A stretch of 64,000 nt of DNA, from NCBI RefSeq assembly GCF_002915575.1, contig NZ_PQGD01000023.1:19501-83500 (forward strand). The letters run 5' to 3'. The DNA is from Superficieibacter electus. Lineage in GTDB: Bacteria; Pseudomonadota; Gammaproteobacteria; Enterobacterales; Enterobacteriaceae. This document shows, piece by piece, positions 47,719-55,705 of the stretch. Under the pieces are notes generated by a model. That model ran no database searches, was not told the origin of the DNA, and saw nothing but the letters and a program-made list of their open reading frames with translations. Position 1 is the first letter of the stretch, and every line of letters starts with the position of its first letter. The position numbers and the translations under genes are program-made.

Positions 47719-49809
47719 ATGGCCCAGAGCAAACTAATTAAGGGTGACACCCTGACAGAAACCAGTAACGCCGCAGACGGCTTCAACCCGGCAACCGAGG
47801 ACAGCAAATTTAGCTATACCTCAGCCCGTGTGGCTAAGCCTGTCTATAACCAGTACAAAGCAGATGCGGCGAAACCAAAAGTGTTCGGCTATTTCACCGA
47901 CTGGTCTCAGTACGATGCGCGTCTTGAAGGAAATGATAATGCTGATGACCGTGGACGTGGTTACGATCTGACCAATGTTTCCCCGACGGCGTATGACAAA
48001 ATTATTGCGGGCTTTGTGGGCATCGTTGGTTTCCACAAAGTGGATGGTATGTATCGCGACGTAGTTGCCGAAGCAGCGGAGCTGTGCGGCAAGGTCAAAT
48101 ATGAGCCCACTTTCCTCGACCCGTGGGGTGATTTCCAGTCTTATATTAACGTTGGTCACGATGTCAGCGGCTGGGATGTTGATCCGAAAACCGTAACTCA
48201 ACAAAATGCAAAAGGTTTCCTCGGCGGTCTGCGCGACTTACAGGCGAAAGCGAAAGCCCAGGGCCATAACCTGGAGCTGTCGATGAGTATCGGCGGCTGG
48301 ACCATGAGCAACGGTTTCCATGAAACGGCATCCACAGATGCTTCGCGTAAAACCTTCGCTAAAGGTCTGGTAAAACTGTTTAAACAGTTCCCGATGTTCA
48401 GCGGCGTGGATCTGGACTGGGAATACCCGAACGTGGAAGGCGCAGGTAACCCCTACGGTGCAGAAGATGGCGCGAACTTTGCCGCGCTGATTGCTGAAGT
48501 GCGTAAACAGCTGGATGCGGCGGGCCGCAGCGATGTGAAAATTTCGATTGCCGCGTCTGCCGTCGTTGCAAACATTGCCTATGCCGATGTTAAGACGCTG
48601 ATGAAATCCGGTATGGATTTCGTTAACGTGATGACCTACGACTTCTTCGGTACGCCGTGGGCAGAAACCCTGACGCACCACACCAACCGTAAAGCGCTGA
48701 CCGCCGGCGGCTGGGCTGTAGAAACCATCGTTGATTACCTGCTGGCGGAAGGCTTCCCGGCTGAGCGTATCAACATTGGTTACGCAGGTTATACCCGTAA
48801 CAGCCGTAATACTGAAATCACCAGCTTCTCACCGCTGGAAGGCTCTTACAACCCGGGCGAAGGCACCACCACCGGCACGTTCGAATCCGGTACCTCCGAA
48901 TGGTACGACGTGATCTACAACTACCTGGATCTGGAAAATCAGAAAGGCCGTAACGGCTTTAATGTGTACACCGACCAGGTTGCCGACGCGGACTATCTGT
49001 ACAACCCGCAGTCCAAACTGTTCCTGTCTCTGGACACTCCGCGTAGCGTGAAAGCGAAGGGCGAGTATGCCGCGAGTCTGGGGCTGGGCGGTGTGTTTAC
49101 CTGGACGGTGGATCAGGATAACGGCGTGCTGGTTAACGCGGCGCGTGAAGGCCTGGGTTATGAGCTCAGCAAGAAAGTGATCGACATGGAGCCGTTCTAT
49201 TTTGAAGGCATTAATGTTGAAGAAAAAGAAGAAGATAAAGGCCAGAAAGTAAACCACGCACCGAAAGCAGCGATTGAGCTGCGTGTCGTTGGCGGGTCCC
49301 GCATTCAACTGTCTGGCGCGAACTCATCTGATGAAGATAACGATGAACTGAGCTTCAGCTGGGGTGTGCCTGCTGCTATCACCGTCGCAGACAAAACCGC
49401 AGAAGTGATTGAGTTTGAGGTGCCTGTTGTCACCGAAGAGACGCAATTCCAGTTCACGCTCTTCGTTCGTGACTGCTGGAATGAACCGTCTACTCAGCAG
49501 CGTTTCGTGCTGACTGCCGTGGTCGCGCAGGCCGATGCTAAACCTGCTGAAGATGACATTACTCCGGAGCCGCAAGACGATGACATCGTGCCGGCACCAG
49601 AAGATGACGAAGCAGATATCACGCCGGAAGACAAAATTGCTCCGTACGCTCAGTGGGAAGCCACCAAAGTGTATGGCGCAAACTGGGGAACCTTCGAGAT
49701 TGTGAGCTGGAAAGGCCATAACTACCAGGTGAACTGGTGGTCCTGTGGCGACCAGCCGGATCTGAACTGCGGCGCAGGCAGCGCGTGGACCGATCTTGGC
49801 GCGTACTAA
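47719..49809 (+). CDS. GH18 chitinase without signal peptide (PKD + CBM5/12), first copy
   Basis: 696 residues. The N-terminus (MAQSKLIKGDTLTE) has no signal peptide. GH18 barrel: KVFGYFTDWSQYD, LSMSIGGWTMSNG and catalytic VDLDWEYP with acid Glu235 (Asp231, Asp233 also kept), VMTYDFFGTPW, GVFTWTVDQDNG. A PKD-like domain (about 514-600, NHAPKAAIELRVVGGSRIQLSG) follows, then an acidic Pro/Asp/Glu linker and a C-terminal chitin-binding CBM5/12 (about 655-696, YAQWEATKVYGANWGTFE...WWSCGD). Hydrolyses chitin. The lack of signal peptide and the neighbouring holin/muramidase suggest release by a type 10-like system. Colinear with the gene at 62568 at a fixed offset of 14,849 bases. Confidence 0.95.
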   Translation: MAQSKLIKGDTLTETSNAADGFNPATEDSKFSYTSARVAKPVYNQYKADAAKPKVFGYFTDWSQYDARLEGNDNADDRGRGYDLTNVSPTAYDKIIAGFVGIVGFHKVDGMYRDVVAEAAELCGKVKYEPTFLDPWGDFQSYINVGHDVSGWDVDPKTVTQQNAKGFLGGLRDLQAKAKAQGHNLELSMSIGGWTMSNGFHETASTDASRKTFAKGLVKLFKQFPMFSGVDLDWEYPNVEGAGNPYGAEDGANFAALIAEVRKQLDAAGRSDVKISIAASAVVANIAYADVKTLMKSGMDFVNVMTYDFFGTPWAETLTHHTNRKALTAGGWAVETIVDYLLAEGFPAERINIGYAGYTRNSRNTEITSFSPLEGSYNPGEGTTTGTFESGTSEWYDVIYNYLDLENQKGRNGFNVYTDQVADADYLYNPQSKLFLSLDTPRSVKAKGEYAASLGLGGVFTWTVDQDNGVLVNAAREGLGYELSKKVIDMEPFYFEGINVEEKEEDKGQKVNHAPKAAIELRVVGGSRIQLSGANSSDEDNDELSFSWGVPAAITVADKTAEVIEFEVPVVTEETQFQFTLFVRDCWNEPSTQQRFVLTAVVAQADAKPAEDDITPEPQDDDIVPAPEDDEADITPEDKIAPYAQWEATKVYGANWGTFEIVSWKGHNYQVNWWSCGDQPDLNCGAGSAWTDLGAY

Positions 49810-49849
49810 TTAATCATCTTATTTAAATTTACCGGATTGAGTTAATGCA

Positions 49850-49876
49850 AAAGCCCCGCTAATCCGGGGCTTTTTT
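49850..49876 (+). terminator. Terminator after the first chitinase
   Basis: Stem AAGCCCCG / CGGGGCTT (49851-49858 / 49865-49872) followed by a run of T residues, 40 bases past the chitinase stop and just before the next gene's ribosome site. Confidence 0.88.
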
Positions 49877-49899
49877 CCACTAAGGATAGAGGATTTATC

Positions 49900-52800
49900 A
49901 TGTCGGCTATTTCTATTAAGAGCAGTGCTATTAATGCACAAAGTTGGTACCAAAAGGTCACGTTGACGGTGACGAATAAGGGCCTGGGTGCGGTTGATCT
50001 TAATCATGCTGTCATTCGTTTTGTGGCATCAGGGCATCCTGATCCGTGGGGCAACTTTGGCGGCACGTTGAAAGGCGATCGGCCATTGACCCTGCGTGAG
50101 CAACCGCAGGGAAGACTAAATGCTATTGAGATGACGATTAATAACAGCGGTGAATTGCGCTTGATGCCAGGCAAAAGTGGCACACTCTTTTTTAGCCTTG
50201 CCGCCGCGAAAGTGCCGGTAAAATTGTCGGATGTGACAATCACCCTGGCGTCTGATGCCGCGGATAATGTTCCCGATAATGAGCCACAGCCCGAACCACA
50301 GCCCGAACCACAGCCCGAGCCACAGCCCGAACCGCAGCCCGAGCCGCAGCCCGAGCCGCAGCCCGAACCGAAGCCCGAGCCACAACCGATGCCTGTTACC
50401 GGTGAAGGTATCACCCTCACCGCCAGTGATATCAACCCGAATAGCTGGTATCAGCGCGTCAAACTGACGCTGAAAAATGGTTATTCTTCAGCCGTTGACC
50501 TTAACCAGTTGAAAATAACCTTTACCGCCAGTGCGCATCCCGATCCCTACAGTACGTTTAGTGGAACGCTAATGGGCAATCAACCCGTCAAGCTGGGGAG
50601 TGATGGCGGCTGGCCAGTCGAAAAAAATAGCATCACCATTAACAATGACCGTTCCATGAAGCTGGGCGCAGGTAAAACAGCAGAGCTGGATTTCTATCTG
50701 TCGGCCACACAAACCCCGGTCGTTGTTACGGATTTGCAGGCGACACTGGCTCACGATCCCGGGCGTCAGGGGACGATCACCTTTATTTTCCCGGATCTGC
50801 AAGAGACGGCGGGTTTGCAGCCCATGCTTGATCTCATTTCTGAGGATGGAACCACTAAAAATTACAGCGGTGCGTGGGGACAAACGTTGAGCGTTACCGA
50901 TCTTGCTGCAGGGCGCTATACCGTCAAGATTGCCAATCTGCAAAATGATGAGATGCAGATTACCCCGGTCAAAGAGTTGCTGTATGTCACGCTTGCCTCC
51001 GGACAGGATAGCCAGCAGTGCAACATTACTTTTCAGCCAGCGGTGCGCTTTGCCTCGCTTAAACTTAAGCTGGATATTCCTTCCTGTAACGGTGGAAGAG
51101 TCCATGCCGAACTATGGGGCAGTGATAATACCGTTGCCCGCGCGGTAACCCTGATTGCCGGTGAAGCGTTGCGGGTCACCCGGCTTATTGCGGCTCAACG
51201 CTATGAAATCCGCCTGCTCCCTGCATGCATCAATAACCAGATGATAAGTACGCCCGTTCAGCCGACAGTAGCGATTCCTGAAGCAGGACGCGTGGCCGTC
51301 ATTAATATTGGCTACCAGCAAAAAAATGCCGACATTGCTGGCTTTGTTGAGGTAAAAGCCACGGTGCTTGGTTTGCCAAAAGGCGCACAGGCCCAGCGCT
51401 ACCGCCTGCACAGCGGCAATGGCAAAGGAGAATATCAGTATCTGTTGACCCTGGAAAGCCACAGTCAGCAGCAGGCATTTCCTCTGCGCGTTGCGCCAGG
51501 GTTGTACGCCGTTGAGGTTGCCGATGTACATTGTGATGGCGCGCTCTGGCACTGCGAAACCACTACCGATCTGCGCTTATTGCAAAGCAGCAACGTGATC
51601 ACGTTCGCGTTTGAAAAAGGTGTGGTTTTACAGGTGCGTGGCTGGCCGGACTATGTCGCTCACGGTGGCGTGACGGTGAATGCGGCGGAAACGACAACGC
51701 TGTATCGTGACGTTCCGGTCAGTGCATTGTTTAAATATGACGGTTTTGACGGCGGTGGCGATCCCATCCCGGCAAAAGAGATGGATATAAACAACGACGG
51801 TTTTCTGGATTACGATTTGTTGCCGATTCATAAAACCGTGCCGCTGGTGCGCCAGATTGAAAAAGAGGCAGGGCGGCCAGTTATGCCTGTGATGGTGGTG
51901 TATACCGCTAACGCCAGCGGGGGCAGCGCAGTCAATGATCTCCAGGATAGCCAACGGTTACGTAATCATTTTGGTAATTTTATTACCCAGTGCATGGCGG
52001 CGCAGTCTTATAAAGATGATGCGCATCCAGTCCCGGCCACATTTGTGCTCAACCCGGATTTCCTCGGGGCAATGCAGCAGGAGCCTTACGGTTATATGGC
52101 GCTGCGGCAGAAAAATAGCGTGCCGGTTAATGCACAGCTTACCGCGGCGGTAAAAGCGCTGACCCCCGTACTGAAGTACCATGAGCCAACGCTTCCAGTG
52201 TTCAGCGACGATCTGTATGGCTATGTCCAGGCAATTAACTACCTCGTGCACCAGTTTGCGCCGGATGTCGCGTTTGGCTGGCAAACCAACGTCTGGTCAA
52301 CAGGCACGGCGGACTGGGTGCTGCGTGAAAACGCCGACCCGCAGGCGCAGGGCAAACAGATAGCCAGCTTTATCAATGAACTGGGTGTTTATAGTGGTGC
52401 TTATGTTCCTGATTTTATCGCTTTTGATAAATTTGAACGCGATTGCTTTAGCCCGGATGCGCTGGCGCATTATGGCTGGAATGCGACCTGCTGGCTTAAC
52501 TATCTGGGAATGGTGAAGCAAGCGGCAAAAGATCTGAATAAACCTGCGATGCTCTGGCAGATCCCCGGTGGGCATATGCCGACGGCAGAAGAGGGCACCT
52601 CAAAAATCAGTGAAAATCATTTTGCCTCGGGCGGGACTTTTTTTATGGGCGATGCGCGCATTGGCACAAACATAGATGCCATCTCGTCAGTACTTAAAAA
52701 CACGGCGTTGAATAAAGGAACCTATGGTGTCGCCACGGTGGGCGATTTCTTGCTTAAAGATAAGGGTTACGACTGGGGACAAATGCAGGCGTTGAATTTG

Positions 52801-52941
52801 CCTGACTATAACGTCTTCTCTGTTCTGTGGGGCGGCGGTTCTACCGTGAGTATTACGACTATTCACTCTAACGGTGAAGATGGTGGATGGCTGGCGGAGA
52901 AAATGCGTGAATACTACGCTTCTCCACGTTCTCTTGTCTGA
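49900..52941 (+). CDS. Large signal-less protein with tandem carbohydrate-binding-like modules and C-terminal TIM-barrel-like domain
   Basis: 1,013 residues, no signal peptide (MSAISIKSSAINAQSWYQ). Two homologous beta modules are visible: residues 1-125 with SWYQKVTLTVTNKG ... SGHPDPWGNFGGTLKG, and about 168-290 with SWYQRVKLTLKNG ... SAHPDPYSTFSGTLMG. They are joined by a nine-unit EPQP/EPKP linker. Two or more beta domains follow (about 290-620), then a C-terminal region (from about 620) with YDGFDGGGDPIPAKEMDIN, FVLNPDFLGAMQQ, LPVFSDDLYGYVQ, FIAFDKFERDC and MLWQIPGGHMPT, suggestive of a glycoside-hydrolase-like barrel. Salmonella has a protein at the same position annotated only tentatively. 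Inference: a second exported polysaccharide-active enzyme. Catalytic activity is unproven. Confidence 0.7.
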   Translation: MSAISIKSSAINAQSWYQKVTLTVTNKGLGAVDLNHAVIRFVASGHPDPWGNFGGTLKGDRPLTLREQPQGRLNAIEMTINNSGELRLMPGKSGTLFFSLAAAKVPVKLSDVTITLASDAADNVPDNEPQPEPQPEPQPEPQPEPQPEPQPEPQPEPKPEPQPMPVTGEGITLTASDINPNSWYQRVKLTLKNGYSSAVDLNQLKITFTASAHPDPYSTFSGTLMGNQPVKLGSDGGWPVEKNSITINNDRSMKLGAGKTAELDFYLSATQTPVVVTDLQATLAHDPGRQGTITFIFPDLQETAGLQPMLDLISEDGTTKNYSGAWGQTLSVTDLAAGRYTVKIANLQNDEMQITPVKELLYVTLASGQDSQQCNITFQPAVRFASLKLKLDIPSCNGGRVHAELWGSDNTVARAVTLIAGEALRVTRLIAAQRYEIRLLPACINNQMISTPVQPTVAIPEAGRVAVINIGYQQKNADIAGFVEVKATVLGLPKGAQAQRYRLHSGNGKGEYQYLLTLESHSQQQAFPLRVAPGLYAVEVADVHCDGALWHCETTTDLRLLQSSNVITFAFEKGVVLQVRGWPDYVAHGGVTVNAAETTTLYRDVPVSALFKYDGFDGGGDPIPAKEMDINNDGFLDYDLLPIHKTVPLVRQIEKEAGRPVMPVMVVYTANASGGSAVNDLQDSQRLRNHFGNFITQCMAAQSYKDDAHPVPATFVLNPDFLGAMQQEPYGYMALRQKNSVPVNAQLTAAVKALTPVLKYHEPTLPVFSDDLYGYVQAINYLVHQFAPDVAFGWQTNVWSTGTADWVLRENADPQAQGKQIASFINELGVYSGAYVPDFIAFDKFERDCFSPDALAHYGWNATCWLNYLGMVKQAAKDLNKPAMLWQIPGGHMPTAEEGTSKISENHFASGGTFFMGDARIGTNIDAISSVLKNTALNKGTYGVATVGDFLLKDKGYDWGQMQALNLPDYNVFSVLWGGGSTVSITTIHSNGEDGGWLAEKMREYYASPRSLV
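50281..50388 (+). repeat. Tandem 12-base repeat encoding EPQP linker
   Basis: Nine 12-base units of the type GARCCRCAGCCC encode seven EPQP, one EPKP and a final EPQP. Units are slightly diverged at wobble positions. They join the two carbohydrate-binding-like modules of the 1,013-residue protein. Such arrays change length by slippage in steps of four residues without losing frame. Confidence 0.95.
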
Positions 52942-52976
52942 CATACTCCCATTTTAGCTCCATCATTTAATCGCAA

Positions 52977-53003
52977 TGGTCCGGAAAGTTATTTTTCGGA
53001 CCA
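52977..53003 (+). terminator. Hairpin downstream of the 1,013-residue gene
   Basis: Stem TGGTCCG (52977-52983) / CGGACCA (52997-53003) with a loop holding a T run, 35 bases after the stop. No T run follows the stem, so it is a weak terminator at best. The rest to 53228 is AT-rich and without a gene. Confidence 0.5.
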
Positions 53004-53228
53004 ACTATCGCAAGAAATATGAGGTCTTTGTAATTTATTATTTTATTTTTTGTTAAGGGTTATCTCATTTAATTATTGGTCTGAAATAATACCTCTTGTG
53101 ATAATGTGCAATGCACTATATTTTTACGTTAGAATAAGGAAATCTATAAAGTGAATTAAGTTTTATTTAATTGATATTTATATGATTAAGTTTTATCTTA
53201 ATTCTTTAAATTATATTGTACGTCAAAA

Positions 53229-53924
53229 ATGAATTTTGAAAAAATAGAAAAAATTTATGACGATTCATTGCATTCTTTTATCTTCTCTCAAAAATCTAAG
53301 CCCCTTGATGCGATTGAGAATGTATTACAGCACTTTATTCCTTTTAGCCTTCCTCTTTCATTATCTACAGGAGAAATTTTTCCCCTTGGACTGGAAAAAG
53401 AAGCGTTAAGAATCGTTTTGCTACAGGAAGGCATTTGCTCTTTTTGCCATCAAAAAAGCCAGCGTCAAATCGGTGTCGTCTTTGCACCTTCACTATTAGG
53501 GCTTACCGACAGCTATGCGCGATCCTACAACGTTTCTGAATGGCCGCAACACTACATTGTTGCCGAAACGGAATGTACAGGTTACAGCATTTTAGTCTCT
53601 GATTTTATTAAGGTTGCTGATGAGCAGGGCCTGTGGCATGACATTGCCCGTATTCTGGTACAGCGGCTGATGGCCATGAGCGCCCGTGAAGAGGAAATGA
53701 TTGGCGTTGACTCCTATTTGAAAGTCAGAACCTTGCTGATTGAAGTGTGGGCTTATCCCGAAAACTATCGCAAGCAAATCAATATTCTTAACTTTGTTCA
53801 GCGCCGCACGAATTTATCGAAAAGTCGCATCATGAAGATTCTTTCTGAACTTAAAAAAGGCAGTTACATTAATATTGATTCAGGAAAGCTAATCGATCTG
53901 AAAAAGCTTCCCCTGGCCTATTAG
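53229..53924 (+). CDS. IprA-like winged-helix transcriptional regulator
   Basis: 231 residues. The C-terminal HTH region (NFVQRRTNLSKSRIMKILSELKKGSYINIDSGKLIDLKKLP) and the overall layout with a Crp-like N-terminal sensor fold strongly resemble E. coli/Salmonella IprA (YaiV): IGVVFAPSLLGLTDSY, HYIVAETECTGYSI, MIGVDSYLKVRTLLIEVW. IprA-type proteins lack obvious cNMP-binding residues; IprA affects oxidative stress resistance in Salmonella. Lying 428 bases upstream of the fimbrial operon, it is a candidate regulator of that operon. The ribosome site is weak. Base composition is AT-rich at the 5' end. Confidence 0.8.
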   Translation: MNFEKIEKIYDDSLHSFIFSQKSKPLDAIENVLQHFIPFSLPLSLSTGEIFPLGLEKEALRIVLLQEGICSFCHQKSQRQIGVVFAPSLLGLTDSYARSYNVSEWPQHYIVAETECTGYSILVSDFIKVADEQGLWHDIARILVQRLMAMSAREEEMIGVDSYLKVRTLLIEVWAYPENYRKQINILNFVQRRTNLSKSRIMKILSELKKGSYINIDSGKLIDLKKLPLAY

Positions 53925-54352
53925 TGAAAGCATGCAGTACCTTACTTATATCTATTAATACACGTAGATAGTTACCTGGTTTATTATTTTGTTAGCATAA
54001 TCTTATATGGTGGTCAATATAATTAAGCAACTGTTGAGTTTATTCTTATTTTAATTGCTATAAATCAACAGGTTAAGTCAGGTCCTATAAAGGTACAATA
54101 CAGGTATTGCAGCTTAACTCGTTGTTGTGAATAATAAAATTCATATCAGGAAAGCGAATGGCAAACTCTGTTTCCCTGATGTAGCAATCGAAAAGCATAT
54201 TGACCAGAACCAACAACGACCAGAGCTTTTTCATTAAGCTCGATCTCTTCTTATACCCAAAGTATAAGAGATATGTGGGCAGGCGGGTGGGCCATTGCTC
54301 AGATATTTAATAAGAGGGTCGTATTCACAACATAAAGATTATCAGAGGGTAT
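53925..54352 (+). promoter_or_regulatory. Upstream regulatory region of the fimbrial operon
   Basis: 428 gene-free bases. The clearest structure is a perfect inverted repeat CTTATAC (54250-54256) / GTATAAG (54262-54268) about 85 bases before the bcfA-like start, which could be an operator or hairpin. No pair of long inverted repeats of a fim-type invertible switch was seen. The ribosome site AGAGGGT stands five bases before the ATG. Confidence 0.5.
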
Positions 54353-54895
54353 ATGAAAAAATATTTATTTGCGATGGTAGTCACTGCCATCACCGCAGGC
54401 GGAACGGCAATGGCTGCAGAGGCAGATACCACGACGGTTAACGGCGGTACCGTTAATTTTGTTGGCCAGGTTGTTGATGCTGCCTGCTCCGTGTCATCTG
54501 ACTCTATCGATCAGACCGTCACGCTGAGCCAGGTTCGCTCCAGCAAATTGACGACTGCAGGCATGGTCGCCAACCAGAAAGAAGATTTCAACATCAAGCT
54601 GGAAGACTGTGATACCACCGTTAGCCAGAACGCGGCGGTCATTTTTAATGGTCAGGAAGATGCTACCCAGCCGGGTTCACTGGCAAATACCGCCGGTGCA
54701 GGTTCAGCGACTAACGTTGCCCTGCAACTTTACGGACCGGACGGGCAGGTTCTGAATATCGGTGACACCTCTTCAACGGTCACCCTGATCAATGGCGAAA
54801 ACACCATTCCCCTGAGCGTTGACTATATTGCGACCGGTGAAGCGACGTCAGGTAACGTAGCCGCCACCGCGACCTTCAGCATGGTCTATTCCTGA
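54353..54895 (+). CDS. bcfA: Major fimbrial subunit (BcfA-like)
   Basis: 180 residues with signal peptide MKKYLFAMVVTAITAGGTAMA. Mature chain is a type 1-like pilin: NFVGQVVDAACSVSSDS and a second Cys in KLEDCDTTVSQNAAVIF (intrachain disulfide), alternating donor strand residues at the start (TTVNGGTVNFVG), and C-terminal beta zipper ATATFSMVYS for chaperone binding. First gene of an eight-gene operon whose order equals Salmonella bcfABCDEFGH. The symbol is assigned from gene order and family. Confidence 0.88.
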   Translation: MKKYLFAMVVTAITAGGTAMAAEADTTTVNGGTVNFVGQVVDAACSVSSDSIDQTVTLSQVRSSKLTTAGMVANQKEDFNIKLEDCDTTVSQNAAVIFNGQEDATQPGSLANTAGAGSATNVALQLYGPDGQVLNIGDTSSTVTLINGENTIPLSVDYIATGEATSGNVAATATFSMVYS

Positions 54896-54907
54896 GTTAC
54901 TGTTTTT

Positions 54908-54942
54908 CCGCCTTCCTCCTGTGGGGGAGGCGGCGCATTTTT
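54908..54942 (+). terminator. Hairpin after the major pilin gene (partial terminator)
   Basis: Stem CCGCCT (54908-54913) / AGGCGG (54928-54933) with inner pairing, followed by a short T run (54938-54942). Such hairpins between pilin and chaperone genes keep pilin mRNA more abundant than distal mRNA. Confidence 0.65.
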
Positions 54943-54984
54943 GGCACATAAGCCGCGCAGGCCAGACAAAAAAGAACGATTAAG

Positions 54985-55701
54985 ATGAAAAATACGATGT
55001 TTATACGGCTTGTTCTGCGGGCCATTGTCTTCACCCCCATGCTGATGCTGGGCGTTATTATGATGGGTACAACGGCAAATGCGTATGCAGGTGGAGTGGC
55101 GCTGGGTGCAACACGCGTGATCTATCCGCAGGGGAATAAACAAGTTTCATTGCCCGTCACCAATTCTTCAGCGAGCAACGTATTTCTGATCCAGTCCTGG
55201 GTGGCGAATGCAGACGGGACAAAATCCACCGATTTTGTCATAACCCCTCCCTTATTCGTGATCCAGCCTAAAAAAGAGAACGTTCTGCGGATCATGTATG
55301 TCGGGCCGACATTGCCCACCGACCGGGAAAGCGTGTTTTATCTGAACAGTAAAGCCATCCCCTCCGTTGATAAACGTAAGCTCCAGGGGAACGTGTTACA
55401 AATCGCGACGCAAAGCGTGATTAAGCTTTTTATCCGTCCTAAAAATCTGCCAACACCGTCCATCGCAGCACCTGCCGCGATGCGCTGCCATCTGGCAAAT
55501 GGCAAAGTCACGCTGTCTAACCCATCACCTTATTACGTGTCGCTGGTGGAGTTCTCTATCGGCAACGTTAAACAAACTAATACGATGGTACCGCCAAAAG
55601 GCAGCCTGATGCTTAATGCGCCTGGTGATGGTCGCGTGAAATTTGAGACGGTCAATGATTTTGGCGCGAACACGCCTTTGCAGACCTGTACCAGCGGTTG
55701 A
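54985..55701 (+). CDS. bcfB: Periplasmic fimbrial chaperone (BcfB-like)
   Basis: 238 residues, PapD-like. Signal segment near residues 8-34 (LVLRAIVFTPMLMLGVIMMGTTANAYA), then GVALGATRVIYPQGNKQVSLPVTNSS, the conserved PPLFVIQPKKENVLRIMYVGPTLPTDRESVFYLNSKAIP with the subunit-binding Arg/Lys pair, and IKLFIRPKNLP. It folds pilins and delivers them to the usher; this family completes the pilin fold by donor-strand complementation. Ends four bases before the usher gene. Confidence 0.93.
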   Translation: MKNTMFIRLVLRAIVFTPMLMLGVIMMGTTANAYAGGVALGATRVIYPQGNKQVSLPVTNSSASNVFLIQSWVANADGTKSTDFVITPPLFVIQPKKENVLRIMYVGPTLPTDRESVFYLNSKAIPSVDKRKLQGNVLQIATQSVIKLFIRPKNLPTPSIAAPAAMRCHLANGKVTLSNPSPYYVSLVEFSIGNVKQTNTMVPPKGSLMLNAPGDGRVKFETVNDFGANTPLQTCTSG

Positions 55702-55705
55702 GGCG

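Noticed and set aside
50004-50435. Long antisense frames rich in Gly-Ser-Cys opposite the EPQP repeat
   Set aside because: A consequence of the 12-base repeat read on the other strand; no ribosome site or family similarity.
53925-54352. fim-type invertible promoter switch before bcfA
   Set aside because: Only a short 7-base inverted repeat with a five-base spacer is present, too small for an invertible segment, and no recombinase gene is adjacent.
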